A DNA stretch of 64,000 nt. Source: Heyndrickxia coagulans 36D1 (GTDB taxonomy: Bacteria; Bacillota; Bacilli; Bacillales; Bacillaceae_C). A program made the translations under genes and the position numbers. The notes below the pieces were generated by a model, which worked only from the letters and a program-made list of their open reading frames with translations, was not told the DNA's origin and ran no database searches. The DNA is taken from contig NC_016023.1 of NCBI RefSeq assembly GCF_000169195.2, forward strand, positions 1,674,001-1,738,000, in the 5' to 3' direction. Position 1 is the first letter of the stretch, and each line of letters begins with the position of its first letter. Below, piece by piece: positions 14,971 to 23,995 of this stretch.

Positions 14971-15801
14971 ATGTTGAAATATGTAAAGTATGAAATAAGA
15001 GGAACGTACAAGTTTATTTTGGGCATAATGGCTTTGGTGTTCATCCTTTTAACCGCCATGTACGCCTATTCTAATAAGGAAGGCTCGCTGTTCCATTCAG
15101 TGCAAATCTTTATGCCGATTGGCGTTATGCTATTATTTGGTGCGGCTCTCATTGCATTCCTCTACATCGTCGGCTCGTTTCGAAAAGAATTGTATGAAGA
15201 CAGTGGCTACCTTACCTTTACATTGCCGTTGACAGGAAATCAAATTCTTGGATCTAAACTCATCGCTGCTTTGTTTTGGTTTATGGTGTTAGGCATTGGC
15301 GTTGTGCTATTCAACTTCTTAATGGTGATGATTTTCAGCCCATTCCATATTGATCACATATCAAAACTTTTCTCTGCGATCTCAAAAGTTCTATCCATAA
15401 AAGCGTGCATTTACATGACATTATCTATGGTTTTTAGCGTTGTCAGTGTGTTATTGCTGATCTATTTTTCAATGGCACTCAGCAAAGTAACGTTCCGCCA
15501 TAAAAAGATTGGCTGTTTGTGGTTCGTCTTGTTTATCATTTTAAGCGGCGTATTCGGCTATATTGACACCGAAATCAGCCAGTGGATACCGTATTATTTA
15601 AATCTGAGCACCTTTCATGTGGTAACTCCCGCTTCCTACGATGATCTTCTTCAGATGCATTATCATATCGGTGGGTTGTACTTGAATGCAGTTTCAAGGT
15701 ATGTCGCCACAAATATCGCATCCTCTGTTTATCATTTGGCGTTAATGATCGCTTTATTTTTAGGAACGGGGTATTTGATTGAGAAGAAAATAGATTTGTA
15801 A
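14971..15801 (+). CDS. ABC transporter permease (six-segment, ABC-2 type)
   Basis: Protein of 276 residues with six hydrophobic segments: FILGIMALVFILLTAMYA, a GVMLLFGAALIAFLYIVG stretch, one near 100, one near 155, one near 185 and the C-terminal VYHLALMIALFLGTGYL. It belongs with the upstream ATPase and GntR repressor and starts after GGAGGGAAACCGG. No recognition or catalytic motif allows the substrate to be named. Confidence 0.82.
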   Translation: MLKYVKYEIRGTYKFILGIMALVFILLTAMYAYSNKEGSLFHSVQIFMPIGVMLLFGAALIAFLYIVGSFRKELYEDSGYLTFTLPLTGNQILGSKLIAALFWFMVLGIGVVLFNFLMVMIFSPFHIDHISKLFSAISKVLSIKACIYMTLSMVFSVVSVLLLIYFSMALSKVTFRHKKIGCLWFVLFIILSGVFGYIDTEISQWIPYYLNLSTFHVVTPASYDDLLQMHYHIGGLYLNAVSRYVATNIASSVYHLALMIALFLGTGYLIEKKIDL

Positions 15802-15896
15802 TCGCGCAGTAAAAAGGGATGAGAAAGCCGTGTTTAGCGGGAGTTGATCGATTACTGCTGCTAACATGTCAGGCTTCCATTAAAAAATCCGATTTG

Positions 15897-15937
15897 AAGG
15901 AGGGGCGGTGCCGCGAGCAGGCATCGCTTTCCTTTTT
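15897..15937 (+). terminator. Probable terminator of the GntR-ABC operon
   Basis: GGAGGGGCGGTGCC pairs imperfectly (with G-U pairs) with GGCATCGCTTTCC and is followed by TTTTT. Confidence 0.5.
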
Positions 15938-16000
15938 GTCTTTGATGGGAAATCAACGCCTGCTTTATAAATAGGGCTTGCTGAACGAATCCGAGTCTGC

Positions 16001-16793
16001 TCTATGTTAAGGAAGCTTGGAAAAACGAAGGTCTTTCTTCATATAGAGGCCGTCTATGTAAAGGAAGCAAGCAAAAACAAAGGTCTTTCTTCACCTAGAG
16101 CCCGTCTACGTAAAGGGAGCTTGAGAAAAAGACGAACTTCCTTCACGTAGAGTCCGCCTACATTAAGGAAGCGCACAAAATGACGGTCTTTCTTCACCTA
16201 GAGTGCGTCTATGTTAAGGAAGCGCGGAAGAAAGACGGTCTTCCTTCACGTAGAGCCTGTCTACGTTAAGGAAGCAAGAAAAAATGAAGGCCTTCCTTCA
16301 CCTAGAGCGCCTCTACGTTAAGGAAGCGCGGAAAAATGAAGGTCTTCCTTCACATAGAGGCCGTCTATGTTAAGGAAGCACGGAAAAATGAAGGTCTTCC
16401 TTCACATAGAACGTGTCTAAGTTAAGGAAGCACGGAAAATTGAGGGTCTTCCTTCACATAGAGTGCGTCTATGTTAAGGAAGCGCGGAAAAACGTAGGTC
16501 TTCCTTCACGTAGGGTGCGTCTATGTTGAGGAAGCAAGAAAAAAACGAAGGCTTTCTTAACATAGAGTGCTTCTACGTCAAGGAAGCGTGGAAAAACGAA
16601 GGTCTTTCTTCACATAGAACGTGTCTAAGTTAAGGAAGCGCGGAAAATTGAGGGTCTTCCTTCACATAGAGTGCGTCTACGTTAAGGAAGCAAGCAAAAA
16701 CAAAGGTCTTCCATTACGTAGAGCCTTTCTATGTTAAGAAAGCGCAGAAAAATGGAGGCCTTCCTTCACATAGAGCGCGTCTATGTGAAGGAA
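16001..16793. repeat. Tandem array of about fifteen 52-bp hairpin-forming repeats
   Basis: Fifteen full units and a truncated sixteenth follow each other without gaps; most are exactly 52 bp. Each has a left arm near TCTAYGTTAAGGAAG, a variable A-rich stretch of about 17 bp, a right arm near CTTCCTTCACRTAGA and a 5-bp linker such as GTGCG. The arms are complementary, so each unit can form a hairpin with 12-15 bp of stem, and the right arm can instead pair with the left arm of the next unit. A four-unit block is repeated within the array (16411 and 16619 start the same ACGTGTCTAAGTTAAGG). No protein frame runs through it. The sixteenth unit is interrupted by MITE copy C. Confidence 0.9.
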
Positions 16794-16893
16794 TAATGAA
16801 CAAAATATTGCCGTTCTGTTGCCTGCCGCAAAAGTAGTTCTCATGCAAATGGATGCTCGGGCTTGATGTAAAAACTTAAGTTCAATTTATATA
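16792..16893 (+). repeat. MITE-like element, copy C
   Basis: Begins AATAATGAACAAAATATTGC and ends ACTTAAGTTCAATTTATAT. Interior CTGTTGCCTGC, CATGCAAATGG and GATGTAAAAACTTAAG match copies A and B. It is inserted in, or replaces, the end of the 52-bp repeat array. Confidence 0.7.
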
Positions 16894-16965
16894 ACGGGGG
16901 CCGGGTTTGAAGCAAAGCCACGAAGGGGAAAATAATGGAAAGTACCCTAAATGCGGAGGCTTACG

Positions 16966-17607
16966 ATGAATCTATTTAAAAAAGTACGCCCGGAAGGTTG
17001 GCTCATTTTGCTTGGTGCAATTTTGATGCTTGTCGCTACGATTTTGCATCCGCCACTTGTCGACCCTTATGACCTTCAAAAAGATTATCACGCGTTCAAG
17101 CATGCACAGTTTTGGATAGGCGACCATATCCTCATGCTTATTGCGATCAGCTTGTGGCTGGCCGGGCTTGCTGCAAGTAAAACATACATGGCAAGGAACA
17201 ATAAAACTGCCGATTTCGGCGCAGGGATGATATTTGTGGCACTGGCGATCTGGATATTGATCCTTGCCTCGGAATTAACCATTCTCCCGATTCTCGGAAA
17301 TAAAGGCACAGATGTCAAAGTGTGGGAAGCGGTTTTTTCTTTCGGGCTGTTGTCCGGCTATTTCGCTTTTGCCTGCAGCTGGATCGGCATTTTCTGCTAT
17401 GGCATGGCGATGAAACAGTCCGGCGGCACCTTTCCGAAATGGTTTTCTGCCTCTGCCCGATGGTCCAGTCTGCTCGCCTTTTTCGGCATCATCATCACGT
17501 GTCTGCATTTTGACTTCGGCTATTTCGTGATTCCGGTTACGGTAGGACCGGTCTTTTTATGGACGATCTGGCTGGCTGTTTTACTGCTGTCAGGCCGCAT
17601 GGATTGA
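16966..17607 (+). CDS. Uncharacterised six-segment membrane protein
   Basis: Protein of 213 residues with about six transmembrane segments (WLILLGAILMLVATIL, ILMLIAISLWLAGLAA, GMIFVALAIWILILASELTI, a GLLSGYFAFACSWIGIFCYG stretch, SSLLAFFGIIITCL and VGPVFLWTIWLAVLLL). ATG 16966 is preferred because GGAGG lies 6 nt upstream; an ATG at 16951 sits before that site. I do not recognise the family. It stands alone between the repeat array and another membrane protein gene. Confidence 0.7.
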   Translation: MNLFKKVRPEGWLILLGAILMLVATILHPPLVDPYDLQKDYHAFKHAQFWIGDHILMLIAISLWLAGLAASKTYMARNNKTADFGAGMIFVALAIWILILASELTILPILGNKGTDVKVWEAVFSFGLLSGYFAFACSWIGIFCYGMAMKQSGGTFPKWFSASARWSSLLAFFGIIITCLHFDFGYFVIPVTVGPVFLWTIWLAVLLLSGRMD

Positions 17608-17792
17608 GTGTCGGTTTTTTGCCTGTACTGCACGAGATCCATTTTGCGATCAGAAGCGGAAAACAGAGGGACTTAAAACTGGAGATTTACAACATCCGTC
17701 TCGAAATTCCTCCCCCGCATGCCATCCATCTTCTATTTTAATGAAACTTCTTTTCTGGTTTTTCGTATAGATGATCAGAAAGGGTGGTTGAT

Positions 17793-19481
17793 GTGGGGTT
17801 ACTCATCATTTTTACGGCCATTTTTGCGATGGTTGCCGCGGTGCTGGTATTTCCTTTTTCAGATAAAAAATTGAAACATGCCGGCGAGCCGCAAAGTGGA
17901 GAAAAATTGAAGACATTTTTATCTTTATTTCTGTTGCTGTGGGTGCTTTCTGCTGTTTTTTTCTACGTGACGAAAAGGGATTTGAATCCATCCGTTTTCT
18001 GGCCGGCACTGTTTTTTGCTTCTCTTGCCGGTGCTTTTCTCGCCAGTGGAAAAGAACAGTTCGCAAAGGGGCTCGTTTTGCTCGTTTCCTTGGGCATCGC
18101 CGGGTATATGCTGACAGCGCCGCTTTGGAATGCCGGGGAAAAATATCACACAGCGAAAATGGCGCAAAAAACGGAAATTGAGCCGTTTGATGAGCGGGAA
18201 ACACCGGCGAGCGTGCCGCCGAAGTTTGCGCGCAATAAAATGAAGAAGTCATTCGGCCAGGTTCCGAATGCAAGTTATTACCAGTTGGGAAATCTGCAAA
18301 TCCAGAAAGTGAACGGCAAATACGTTTATATTGCGCCGGTGGAATTTTCCGGATTTTTTAAATGGCTAAAAGGCAGGGAAACACCCGGATATTTTGTGAT
18401 GAGCGCAACAGATGCGGATGACAATCCAAAATTTGTAAAGCAAAATATGCGCTATACGCCTTCTTCTTTCTTACAGAAGAACCTGTCCCGCCACATTCGC
18501 CTCCATTATCCGAAAAAGATTTTTTACGGCGAGCCGCAAGTGGAAGTGGATGATCACGGCAAATCGTATTATATCCGGACTTACGGCCATTTTATATCGG
18601 CAAGGAACGGATTTAAGGCGGAAGGCATTGTACTTGTGGATCCGGAATCAGGGGCCATGAAGTCCTATTCTTTAAAACAGGCGCCTGCTTTTATTGACGG
18701 TGCTGTTTCTCCGGAAGCCGTCAGCCTGCAAAACAGTTATTTCGGCAAATTTGTCCACGGTTACTGGAACACTCTGTTCGGCAAGCGGGATGTGAAACTC
18801 CCAACGGATGAAGGAACAGAAGCAAATGTCAGCCCGATTTTTGATGATAAAGGGACGATGTATTATTTTACCGATTTTACCAGCCCGAAAAAAGATGTGG
18901 ACTCGATGCTTGGCTATTCGCTTACAAACGCGCGGACCGGGAAGGCTACATATTATACAGGTAATTTGCAGGAATCGTATATGGATTCGCAAGGCAATTT
19001 GCAAATTGTCGAGAAAAAATTTATCGAGAAGAAATGGAAAGGCTCGATGCCGATTTTGTACAATTTTTACGGAGAAGCCAGCTGGCTGACGCCTGTGCTT
19101 GACTCCAACGGTTTTCTGCAGACGTATTTTATCGTTTCCGCGGCCAATCCGGAAATCTCGGTGAATGCTTCGACACCCGATGCTGCGCTTAAGTTGTATA
19201 AAATTGCCCTCCGGCGCGGCGGCAGCAGTGTTGACGGCTCATCGGGTTCGGAAACGAAAACCGTCTCCGGCAAGGTGCTCCGTGTATATAAAGAAAAAAC
19301 GGGCGATTATACCAGTGTCTCCTTCCTGCTTGCTAGCGGCCAAAACTTTACCGTCAGCTCGGATACCGTCCCAATGGCCATTTATTTGAAAGAAGGAGAT
19401 CAGGTGAAAGTGACTTACCTCAGTACCGGCGAAACCTTTTTACCAGTGAAGGCAATGGAGATAAAGGGGATTGGGAAGTAA
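17793..19481 (+). CDS. Large uncharacterised membrane-anchored protein
   Basis: About 562 residues. Four hydrophobic segments lie in the first 120 residues (LLIIFTAIFAMVAAVLVFPF, FLSLFLLLWVLSAVFFYV, FWPALFFASLAGAFLASG, VLLVSLGIAGYMLTAPLW), followed by about 440 soluble residues. The soluble part is rich in aromatic beta-strand-like stretches and ends in a possible OB-like module (SGKVLRVYKEKTGDYTSVSF). The GTG at 17793 has AAAGGGTGG ahead; a GTG at 17784 is also in frame but overlaps that site. Length and layout suggest a conserved envelope protein of Bacillus; no function can be assigned. Confidence 0.7.
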   Translation: MGLLIIFTAIFAMVAAVLVFPFSDKKLKHAGEPQSGEKLKTFLSLFLLLWVLSAVFFYVTKRDLNPSVFWPALFFASLAGAFLASGKEQFAKGLVLLVSLGIAGYMLTAPLWNAGEKYHTAKMAQKTEIEPFDERETPASVPPKFARNKMKKSFGQVPNASYYQLGNLQIQKVNGKYVYIAPVEFSGFFKWLKGRETPGYFVMSATDADDNPKFVKQNMRYTPSSFLQKNLSRHIRLHYPKKIFYGEPQVEVDDHGKSYYIRTYGHFISARNGFKAEGIVLVDPESGAMKSYSLKQAPAFIDGAVSPEAVSLQNSYFGKFVHGYWNTLFGKRDVKLPTDEGTEANVSPIFDDKGTMYYFTDFTSPKKDVDSMLGYSLTNARTGKATYYTGNLQESYMDSQGNLQIVEKKFIEKKWKGSMPILYNFYGEASWLTPVLDSNGFLQTYFIVSAANPEISVNASTPDAALKLYKIALRRGGSSVDGSSGSETKTVSGKVLRVYKEKTGDYTSVSFLLASGQNFTVSSDTVPMAIYLKEGDQVKVTYLSTGETFLPVKAMEIKGIGK

Positions 19482-19864
19482 AAGCAGAACAGGGGCCAGA
19501 AAACCCCTGTTTTTTTAGGCAAAAAATGAGCTGTGCGGCCGTTCATGGTCCGGATGCAGGCCCACACATGTACCAAATACTGGTTTTTGCTGACATGGTA
19601 CGGCAGCCGGTTTTTGTGCGTTTTTTGCACGAGATCATGGTAAAGTGCAAATAACGCCGGGCCAGATGCAGGGTGCTTTCGGGCTTTCCGGTAATAACGC
19701 TGTTGCTCAAGCCGGTCTGTTTTTTCATCATAATAATGCGTGCCATCCGCCTGCATCTTTCCTTTATTCTCTGACAAAATCCTTTTGAACCGGGCAGTAC
19801 CGTATTCATACCATGCTTGGTTATTCCTGATTTTTTCCAAAATGAGATCCCGGTTGCTGTCCAT
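19415..19864 (-). CDS. Hypothetical protein, overlapping the preceding gene
   Basis: Frame of 149 codons from ATG 19864 behind GGGGATGGTGAA. The first ~115 residues look protein-like (AWYEYGTARFKRIL, LFALYHDLVQKTH, YLVHVWACIRTM). The last 35 lie in the terminator and antisense to the convergent gene's 3' end, so the true product may have lost its original C-terminus. Not recognised; it could be a decayed gene. Confidence 0.4.
   Translation of the reverse strand: MDSNRDLILEKIRNNQAWYEYGTARFKRILSENKGKMQADGTHYYDEKTDRLEQQRYYRKARKHPASGPALFALYHDLVQKTHKNRLPYHVSKNQYLVHVWACIRTMNGRTAHFLPKKTGVFWPLFCFYFPIPFISIAFTGKKVSPVLR
19489..19516 (+). terminator. Rho-independent terminator
   Basis: ACAGGGG (19489-19495) pairs with CCCCTGT (19504-19510), followed by a T-run. 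It ends transcription of the large membrane protein gene. Confidence 0.9.
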
Positions 19865-19902
19865 TTCACCATCCCCATTCGTCTACATATTAAAGAGCTT
19901 GC

Positions 19903-21384
19903 TTATAGCAATCCGACCCATTTCCAGTATGTCATGCTGAACAATAAGATTAATAGATAACCGATAATGGTCAATGGCAGGCCTGATTTCAGAAAATCTT
20001 TTGCCGTAAAAGCGCCTGTCCCGTATGCGAGCATTCCTTGCGGTGAGTTGACCGGAAGCAGGAAGCCGATGCTGATGACAAATTGCTGGATCAGGACGAA
20101 ACCGATTTGGTTGTCACCCAGATGGATCGTGGAAGTGAGGGCAATAAAGATCGGAATCAGCGCTGAAGACAGGCTGGTCGCACTTGCAAAGCCGAGATGG
20201 ATCAGGATATTGAACAAAGATACAAGGGCAATCGTAGCAATGAGCGGCATCGTTTCCAGACCGAGCGAGCCGAATATCTTGTTAGACAGCCATTGTGCCC
20301 CATGGGTGTCCAGCAAAACCGTACCGAGCGAAATGCCGACTGCAAACACAATCACGGTTCCCCACGGAATAAGATGTTCAACTGATTTCCAATCAAAAAC
20401 CCCGATCTTTGGTGCCAGTAAAATCCCAATCGCGATAATTGTGACAGTGGTCGTATCAAACGGATGAAGTTTTCCTTCCGTCGTCCAGAAAAGCAATAAA
20501 AGCAAGGAAATCACGATTAAACGGATCTCAGAAGCTTTTAAATGGCCAAGTTCTTTTAATTGATTTTCGATTAAATCTTTTCCTGCCTCAAGGGCTTTTG
20601 TTTCCGGCTTAATTAAGTGGGTCATCACGAAAAACAAAAGGATGGACATGATGAATGCCCACGGAGCCGCATATAAAAACCAGGAACTCCATGTAATGTC
20701 CGTTTCAAATTCTTTCTGAATAAACCCGAGTGCAACCATATTCTGGGCGGCCGCCGTTTTGATGCCGATGTTCCAAATGGAAACTGCCTGAACGGAAGTA
20801 ATCACCAGCAATGCGCCGAGTTTGCTGTTATTCGGCAGCCCGAATGCGGCTACCATTCCGAGTAAAATCGGGACCACGGCACCGGCGCGGGCAGTGGCGC
20901 TTGGAACAAAAAATGCCAATACGATGGAAACAAGGATAGCGCCAAAGACGAGGTTACTCGTTTTCGTGCCGACGCGGGACAAGATCCAGAGGGCAAGCCG
21001 TTTATGAAGATTGGTCACCTGCATGGCAGCAGCCAGAAATAAGGCTGCGGCTACAAGAGCAACGGCAGAGCTGCTGAATCCACTGAGGGCCATGGCCAGG
21101 GCATTGCCTGTTCCCGTCATTTGTGAAGGATCCTGGATACTTGGCGCAAGTCCGATTAAGAGGGCAATTAAACCAACAATCATGGCGGCACTAACCTGGT
21201 AGGAAACAGCCTCTGTCACCCATAATATCAGGGCAAAGGCGAGGATGGCGAGTGCACGTTGGCCGGCTATCGGCAGGCCTTTCATGTGGGGGAGAAGCGT
21301 AATCGCAATCAGAGCGGCAAAAGCAGCAGCGATCCAAACCCATTGCCATTTCATCTTCTTCGTTTGCTGGTTGGCAGCATTCAT
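19903..21384 (-). CDS. DASS (SLC13) family sodium/anion symporter
   Basis: Protein of 493 residues with about 12 transmembrane segments and the family landmarks: LILWVTEAVSYQVSA near the start, SSAVALVAAALFLAAAM, FFVPSATARAGAVVPIL (the first SNT-like loop in its bacterial CitT/YflS form) and LLPVNSPQGMLAYGTG near the C-terminus (the second SNT-like loop). Such carriers move di- or tricarboxylates (malate, 2-oxoglutarate, citrate, succinate). ATG 21384 follows GGGAGGGGTCAAA. No dicarboxylate two-component system is adjacent. It might import organic acids related to the neighbouring gentisate pathway, but this is only positional. Confidence 0.85.
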   Translation of the reverse strand: MNAANQQTKKMKWQWVWIAAAFAALIAITLLPHMKGLPIAGQRALAILAFALILWVTEAVSYQVSAAMIVGLIALLIGLAPSIQDPSQMTGTGNALAMALSGFSSSAVALVAAALFLAAAMQVTNLHKRLALWILSRVGTKTSNLVFGAILVSIVLAFFVPSATARAGAVVPILLGMVAAFGLPNNSKLGALLVITSVQAVSIWNIGIKTAAAQNMVALGFIQKEFETDITWSSWFLYAAPWAFIMSILLFFVMTHLIKPETKALEAGKDLIENQLKELGHLKASEIRLIVISLLLLLFWTTEGKLHPFDTTTVTIIAIGILLAPKIGVFDWKSVEHLIPWGTVIVFAVGISLGTVLLDTHGAQWLSNKIFGSLGLETMPLIATIALVSLFNILIHLGFASATSLSSALIPIFIALTSTIHLGDNQIGFVLIQQFVISIGFLLPVNSPQGMLAYGTGAFTAKDFLKSGLPLTIIGYLLILLFSMTYWKWVGLL

Positions 21385-21807
21385 TTTGACCCCTCCCTTT
21401 TGAATTCTTCCAAATATTTATCCTACTTTAATTGTAGCAAAGCGATATAGGAGAAAATGTTAAAGATTGGTGTAATTTTGTAAGTGATTCCGATATTTTG
21501 TTGGGACTCGGTTCAGCTGGATGCATAAAATATGAAATTTTCTAAACTCTCAGGTGTATATAAGAGAAGTCTGGGGGGAAGGGAGCGTACTCTCATCAAC
21601 TGGAACCCCTTTTTATTTGACATGATTGCTTAAGGCGGCTGCAGGCGTGAAAGATGTGTCTAATGAAATGGATATGCTGGAAAGTTGCGGAGAAGATTAT
21701 CCAGCCGTTCCATGCGTTTTAGAAAGAACGGATGCTGCGTTCCGTAGATTTTACTTATTTTCGGGCCGGCTATCCATGCCAAAAATTCTGCATTTGATAT
21801 TGTGAAA
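21385..21807. other. Intergenic DNA, nothing supported
   Basis: About 420 bp between divergent genes. Short broken frames only; no riboswitch or strong palindrome recognised. Confidence 0.4.
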
Positions 21808-21849
21808 AAGCCCTGTCTGCCTGCATACATGATGCCAGCAGGCTTTTTA
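21808..21849 (+). terminator. Hairpin with T-run upstream of the gentisate module
   Basis: AAAAAGCC pairs with GGCTTTTT; an imperfect inner stem contains CTG/CAG. It may insulate the catabolic promoter from upstream transcription. Confidence 0.55.
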
Positions 21850-21882
21850 CTTAAAAATTTTTAGAAAAATAAAATAAAATAG

Positions 21883-21911
21883 TTGACAGGATTTATATCA
21901 TCAAATAAGAT
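21883..21911 (+). promoter_or_regulatory. Promoter of gentisate module 1
   Basis: TTGACA (21883-21888), 17-bp spacer, TAAGAT (21906-21911). Confidence 0.7.
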
Positions 21912-21957
21912 CTGTATAGATAATTAAATTAACTATATAGAAAAAGGAGTGGGGCGG

Positions 21958-23070
21958 ATGGTTGAAAGTAAGGTGCATGGAAAAGCAAATCAGTTTTATG
22001 AAGGATTAAAAAAACACAATCTTGGCCCTTTATGGTTTGATCTGGGACATATGGTCACAAAGGAACCGGTACATGAGGTTGAATCTTATTTATGGAAATG
22101 GCAGACGATAAAAGATTATGTGCTTCAGTCCGGTGAATTGGTGGAACCGGGAAAAGATGCGGAACGCCGTGTTGTTTATCTGCAGAATCCAAGTTTGCTG
22201 AAACGCGGGCTGGTTGGTTATGGCACGCATACATTGTATGCCGGGATCCAGCTGCTTCTGCCGGGCGAGTATGCCCCGTCCCATCACCATTCCCAGTCAG
22301 CTATCCGTTTTATTCTCGAAGGAACTGGTGCCTATACGGCAGTGAACGGCGAGAAAGCTTACATGGAGCGTGGCGACATGGTATTGACACCGGCTTGGAC
22401 ATGGCATGAACACAGGCATGAGGGGACTGGGCCGGTGATCTGGATGGATGGATTGGATGTAGGCCTTGTCCGTACGCTGGCTGCCTCTTTCTTTGAACCG
22501 TACGAAGAAGAATCATATCCGCTGGCAGATTCAGAGAGTGATTCCAATGGCCAATTTGCAAGGAACGCGTTTAAAAAACTGCATGAGAAACCAGCACCGG
22601 ATTATCCATCCCCTGTTTTTGCCTATAAGTTTAACCAGGTAAGTGCATTGTTGGATTGTATGACGGAAAAAGACTGGGATCCTTTTGACGGCTATGCCAT
22701 TGAATACATCAATCCGAAAACGGGTGGTTCGGCGGATGCGCGCATCGGAACCATGATGCAAAAACTCAGCCCCGGCCGGCAGACGAAAGCGCACCGCCAT
22801 GTCCACAGTGCAATTTATCATGTGTTAGAAGGAAAAGGTTATACGGTGATAGACGGCCAGAAATTTGAGTGGGAAAAAGGAGACTTTTTCATTCTGCCAC
22901 CATGGAGTGTTCATGAGCATGTGAATACCGGAAATGCAGATGTCCTTCTCTTTTCATTTAATGACAAACCGATTATGGAAAAACTGGAGCTGGAATATAG
23001 TGAGGCATACGAAGAGCATGGCGGGCACCAGGAAATTGAAAGGGAATTCGTACCGGACGGACTTGCCTGA
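21958..23070 (+). CDS. Gentisate 1,2-dioxygenase, copy 1
   Basis: Bicupin ring-cleavage dioxygenase of 370 residues. It opens gentisate (2,5-dihydroxybenzoate) to maleylpyruvate with Fe(II) and O2. The N-terminal cupin carries the iron ligands in SHHHSQSAIRFILEGTGAYT (His109-His111) and TWHEHRH. The C-terminal cupin repeats the pattern in KAHRHVHSAIYHVLEGKGY and SVHEHVN. The start at 21958 has AGGAG 9 nt ahead; a GTG at 21949 is in frame but overlaps the site. The 370-residue length equals that of copy 2 at 39115. It is followed after 15 nt by an FAH hydrolase. Cytoplasmic. Confidence 0.93.
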   Translation: MVESKVHGKANQFYEGLKKHNLGPLWFDLGHMVTKEPVHEVESYLWKWQTIKDYVLQSGELVEPGKDAERRVVYLQNPSLLKRGLVGYGTHTLYAGIQLLLPGEYAPSHHHSQSAIRFILEGTGAYTAVNGEKAYMERGDMVLTPAWTWHEHRHEGTGPVIWMDGLDVGLVRTLAASFFEPYEEESYPLADSESDSNGQFARNAFKKLHEKPAPDYPSPVFAYKFNQVSALLDCMTEKDWDPFDGYAIEYINPKTGGSADARIGTMMQKLSPGRQTKAHRHVHSAIYHVLEGKGYTVIDGQKFEWEKGDFFILPPWSVHEHVNTGNADVLLFSFNDKPIMEKLELEYSEAYEEHGGHQEIEREFVPDGLA

Positions 23071-23085
23071 GAGGAGCGGAAATTT

Positions 23086-23922
23086 GTGAAAATCGCAATT
23101 TTTAACGAAGACTTGCTTGGCGCGGTAACAGGGGATCGCATTACAGATATTTCAAAAGTGACGAATTGGGATCGCAATGACCCGCATGCTTCCTTCCTCA
23201 AACTCATGGCACATTATGATGAATGGAAGGAAAATATTGAACAGGAAATTGCTTCGGGTGTTTCTTATCCCTTAAATGGGGTTACACTCAAATGCCCTGT
23301 GCCGGGAGCAGGGAAGATATGGGCAGCGCCGGTAAATTATCTTAAACACCAGGAAGAAATGAACCACCAATTTAACAATGCGCCGAGAACAATTGAAGAG
23401 CTGTCCTTGTTCTTAAAATCTCCGCAATCGCTGTCAGGACCGACGGACCCGATAATTCTCCCATTCCCGGAAAGGCGGACGGACCACGAAGCGGAGCTTG
23501 GATACATTGTCGGCAAAAAAGCAAAAAATGTAAAAGCAAGGGAAGCAAAGGATTATATTTTCGGATATTTTGCTTTGCTGGATATTTCCATCCGCGGAAA
23601 TGAAGAGCGGACATGGAGAAAATCGTTTGATACATTTACCCCGATTGGCCCTTGGATTGTGACGGAGGATGAAATTAAAAATCCCAATGATCTGGCAATT
23701 TCACTTTGGGTAAATGATGAACTGCGCCAGAGCGGCAGCACGAAATATTTAATCTATGACTGCTATAAATGTTTTGAACTGGCTTGCGACCATATGACCC
23801 TTCATCCGGGCGATATTATTGCAACCGGCACGCCGGAGGGAGTCGGCCCGATCCGGGAAGGGGACCGCGTTAAAATCAGCATTGAGCAGATTGGGGAATT
23901 TACTGTGGATGTAACAATTTAA
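23086..23922 (+). CDS. Fumarylacetoacetate hydrolase family protein (fumaryl/maleylpyruvate hydrolase), copy 1
   Basis: Protein of 278 residues with the FAH core. Metal ligands are visible in RTDHEAELGYIVGKKAKNV, and the conserved DISIRGNEE, GPWIV, and GDIIATGTPEGVGP segments are present. In gentisate pathways these enzymes hydrolyse fumarylpyruvate (or maleylpyruvate directly) to pyruvate plus fumarate or maleate. The GTG start at 23086 follows GAGGAGCGG. The operon with gentisate dioxygenase makes this assignment strong; the exact isomer cannot be told. A paralogue lies at 37654. Confidence 0.88.
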   Translation: MKIAIFNEDLLGAVTGDRITDISKVTNWDRNDPHASFLKLMAHYDEWKENIEQEIASGVSYPLNGVTLKCPVPGAGKIWAAPVNYLKHQEEMNHQFNNAPRTIEELSLFLKSPQSLSGPTDPIILPFPERRTDHEAELGYIVGKKAKNVKAREAKDYIFGYFALLDISIRGNEERTWRKSFDTFTPIGPWIVTEDEIKNPNDLAISLWVNDELRQSGSTKYLIYDCYKCFELACDHMTLHPGDIIATGTPEGVGPIREGDRVKISIEQIGEFTVDVTI

Positions 23923-23929
23923 TTTAAAA

Positions 23930-23968
23930 TAAAGGGCCGCCAAAACATCACAGTTGACGGTCCTTTTT
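23930..23968 (+). terminator. Terminator of gentisate module 1
   Basis: AAAGGGCCGCCAA and TTGACGGTCCTTT pair with two G-U pairs, followed by TTTT. Confidence 0.8.
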
Positions 23969-23995
23969 CTGATAGATTCCGTAAAGTTTTTGCGG

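Noticed and set aside
16001-16793. CRISPR array
   Set aside because: The whole 52-bp unit is conserved and internally palindromic; there are no unique spacers and no cas genes nearby.
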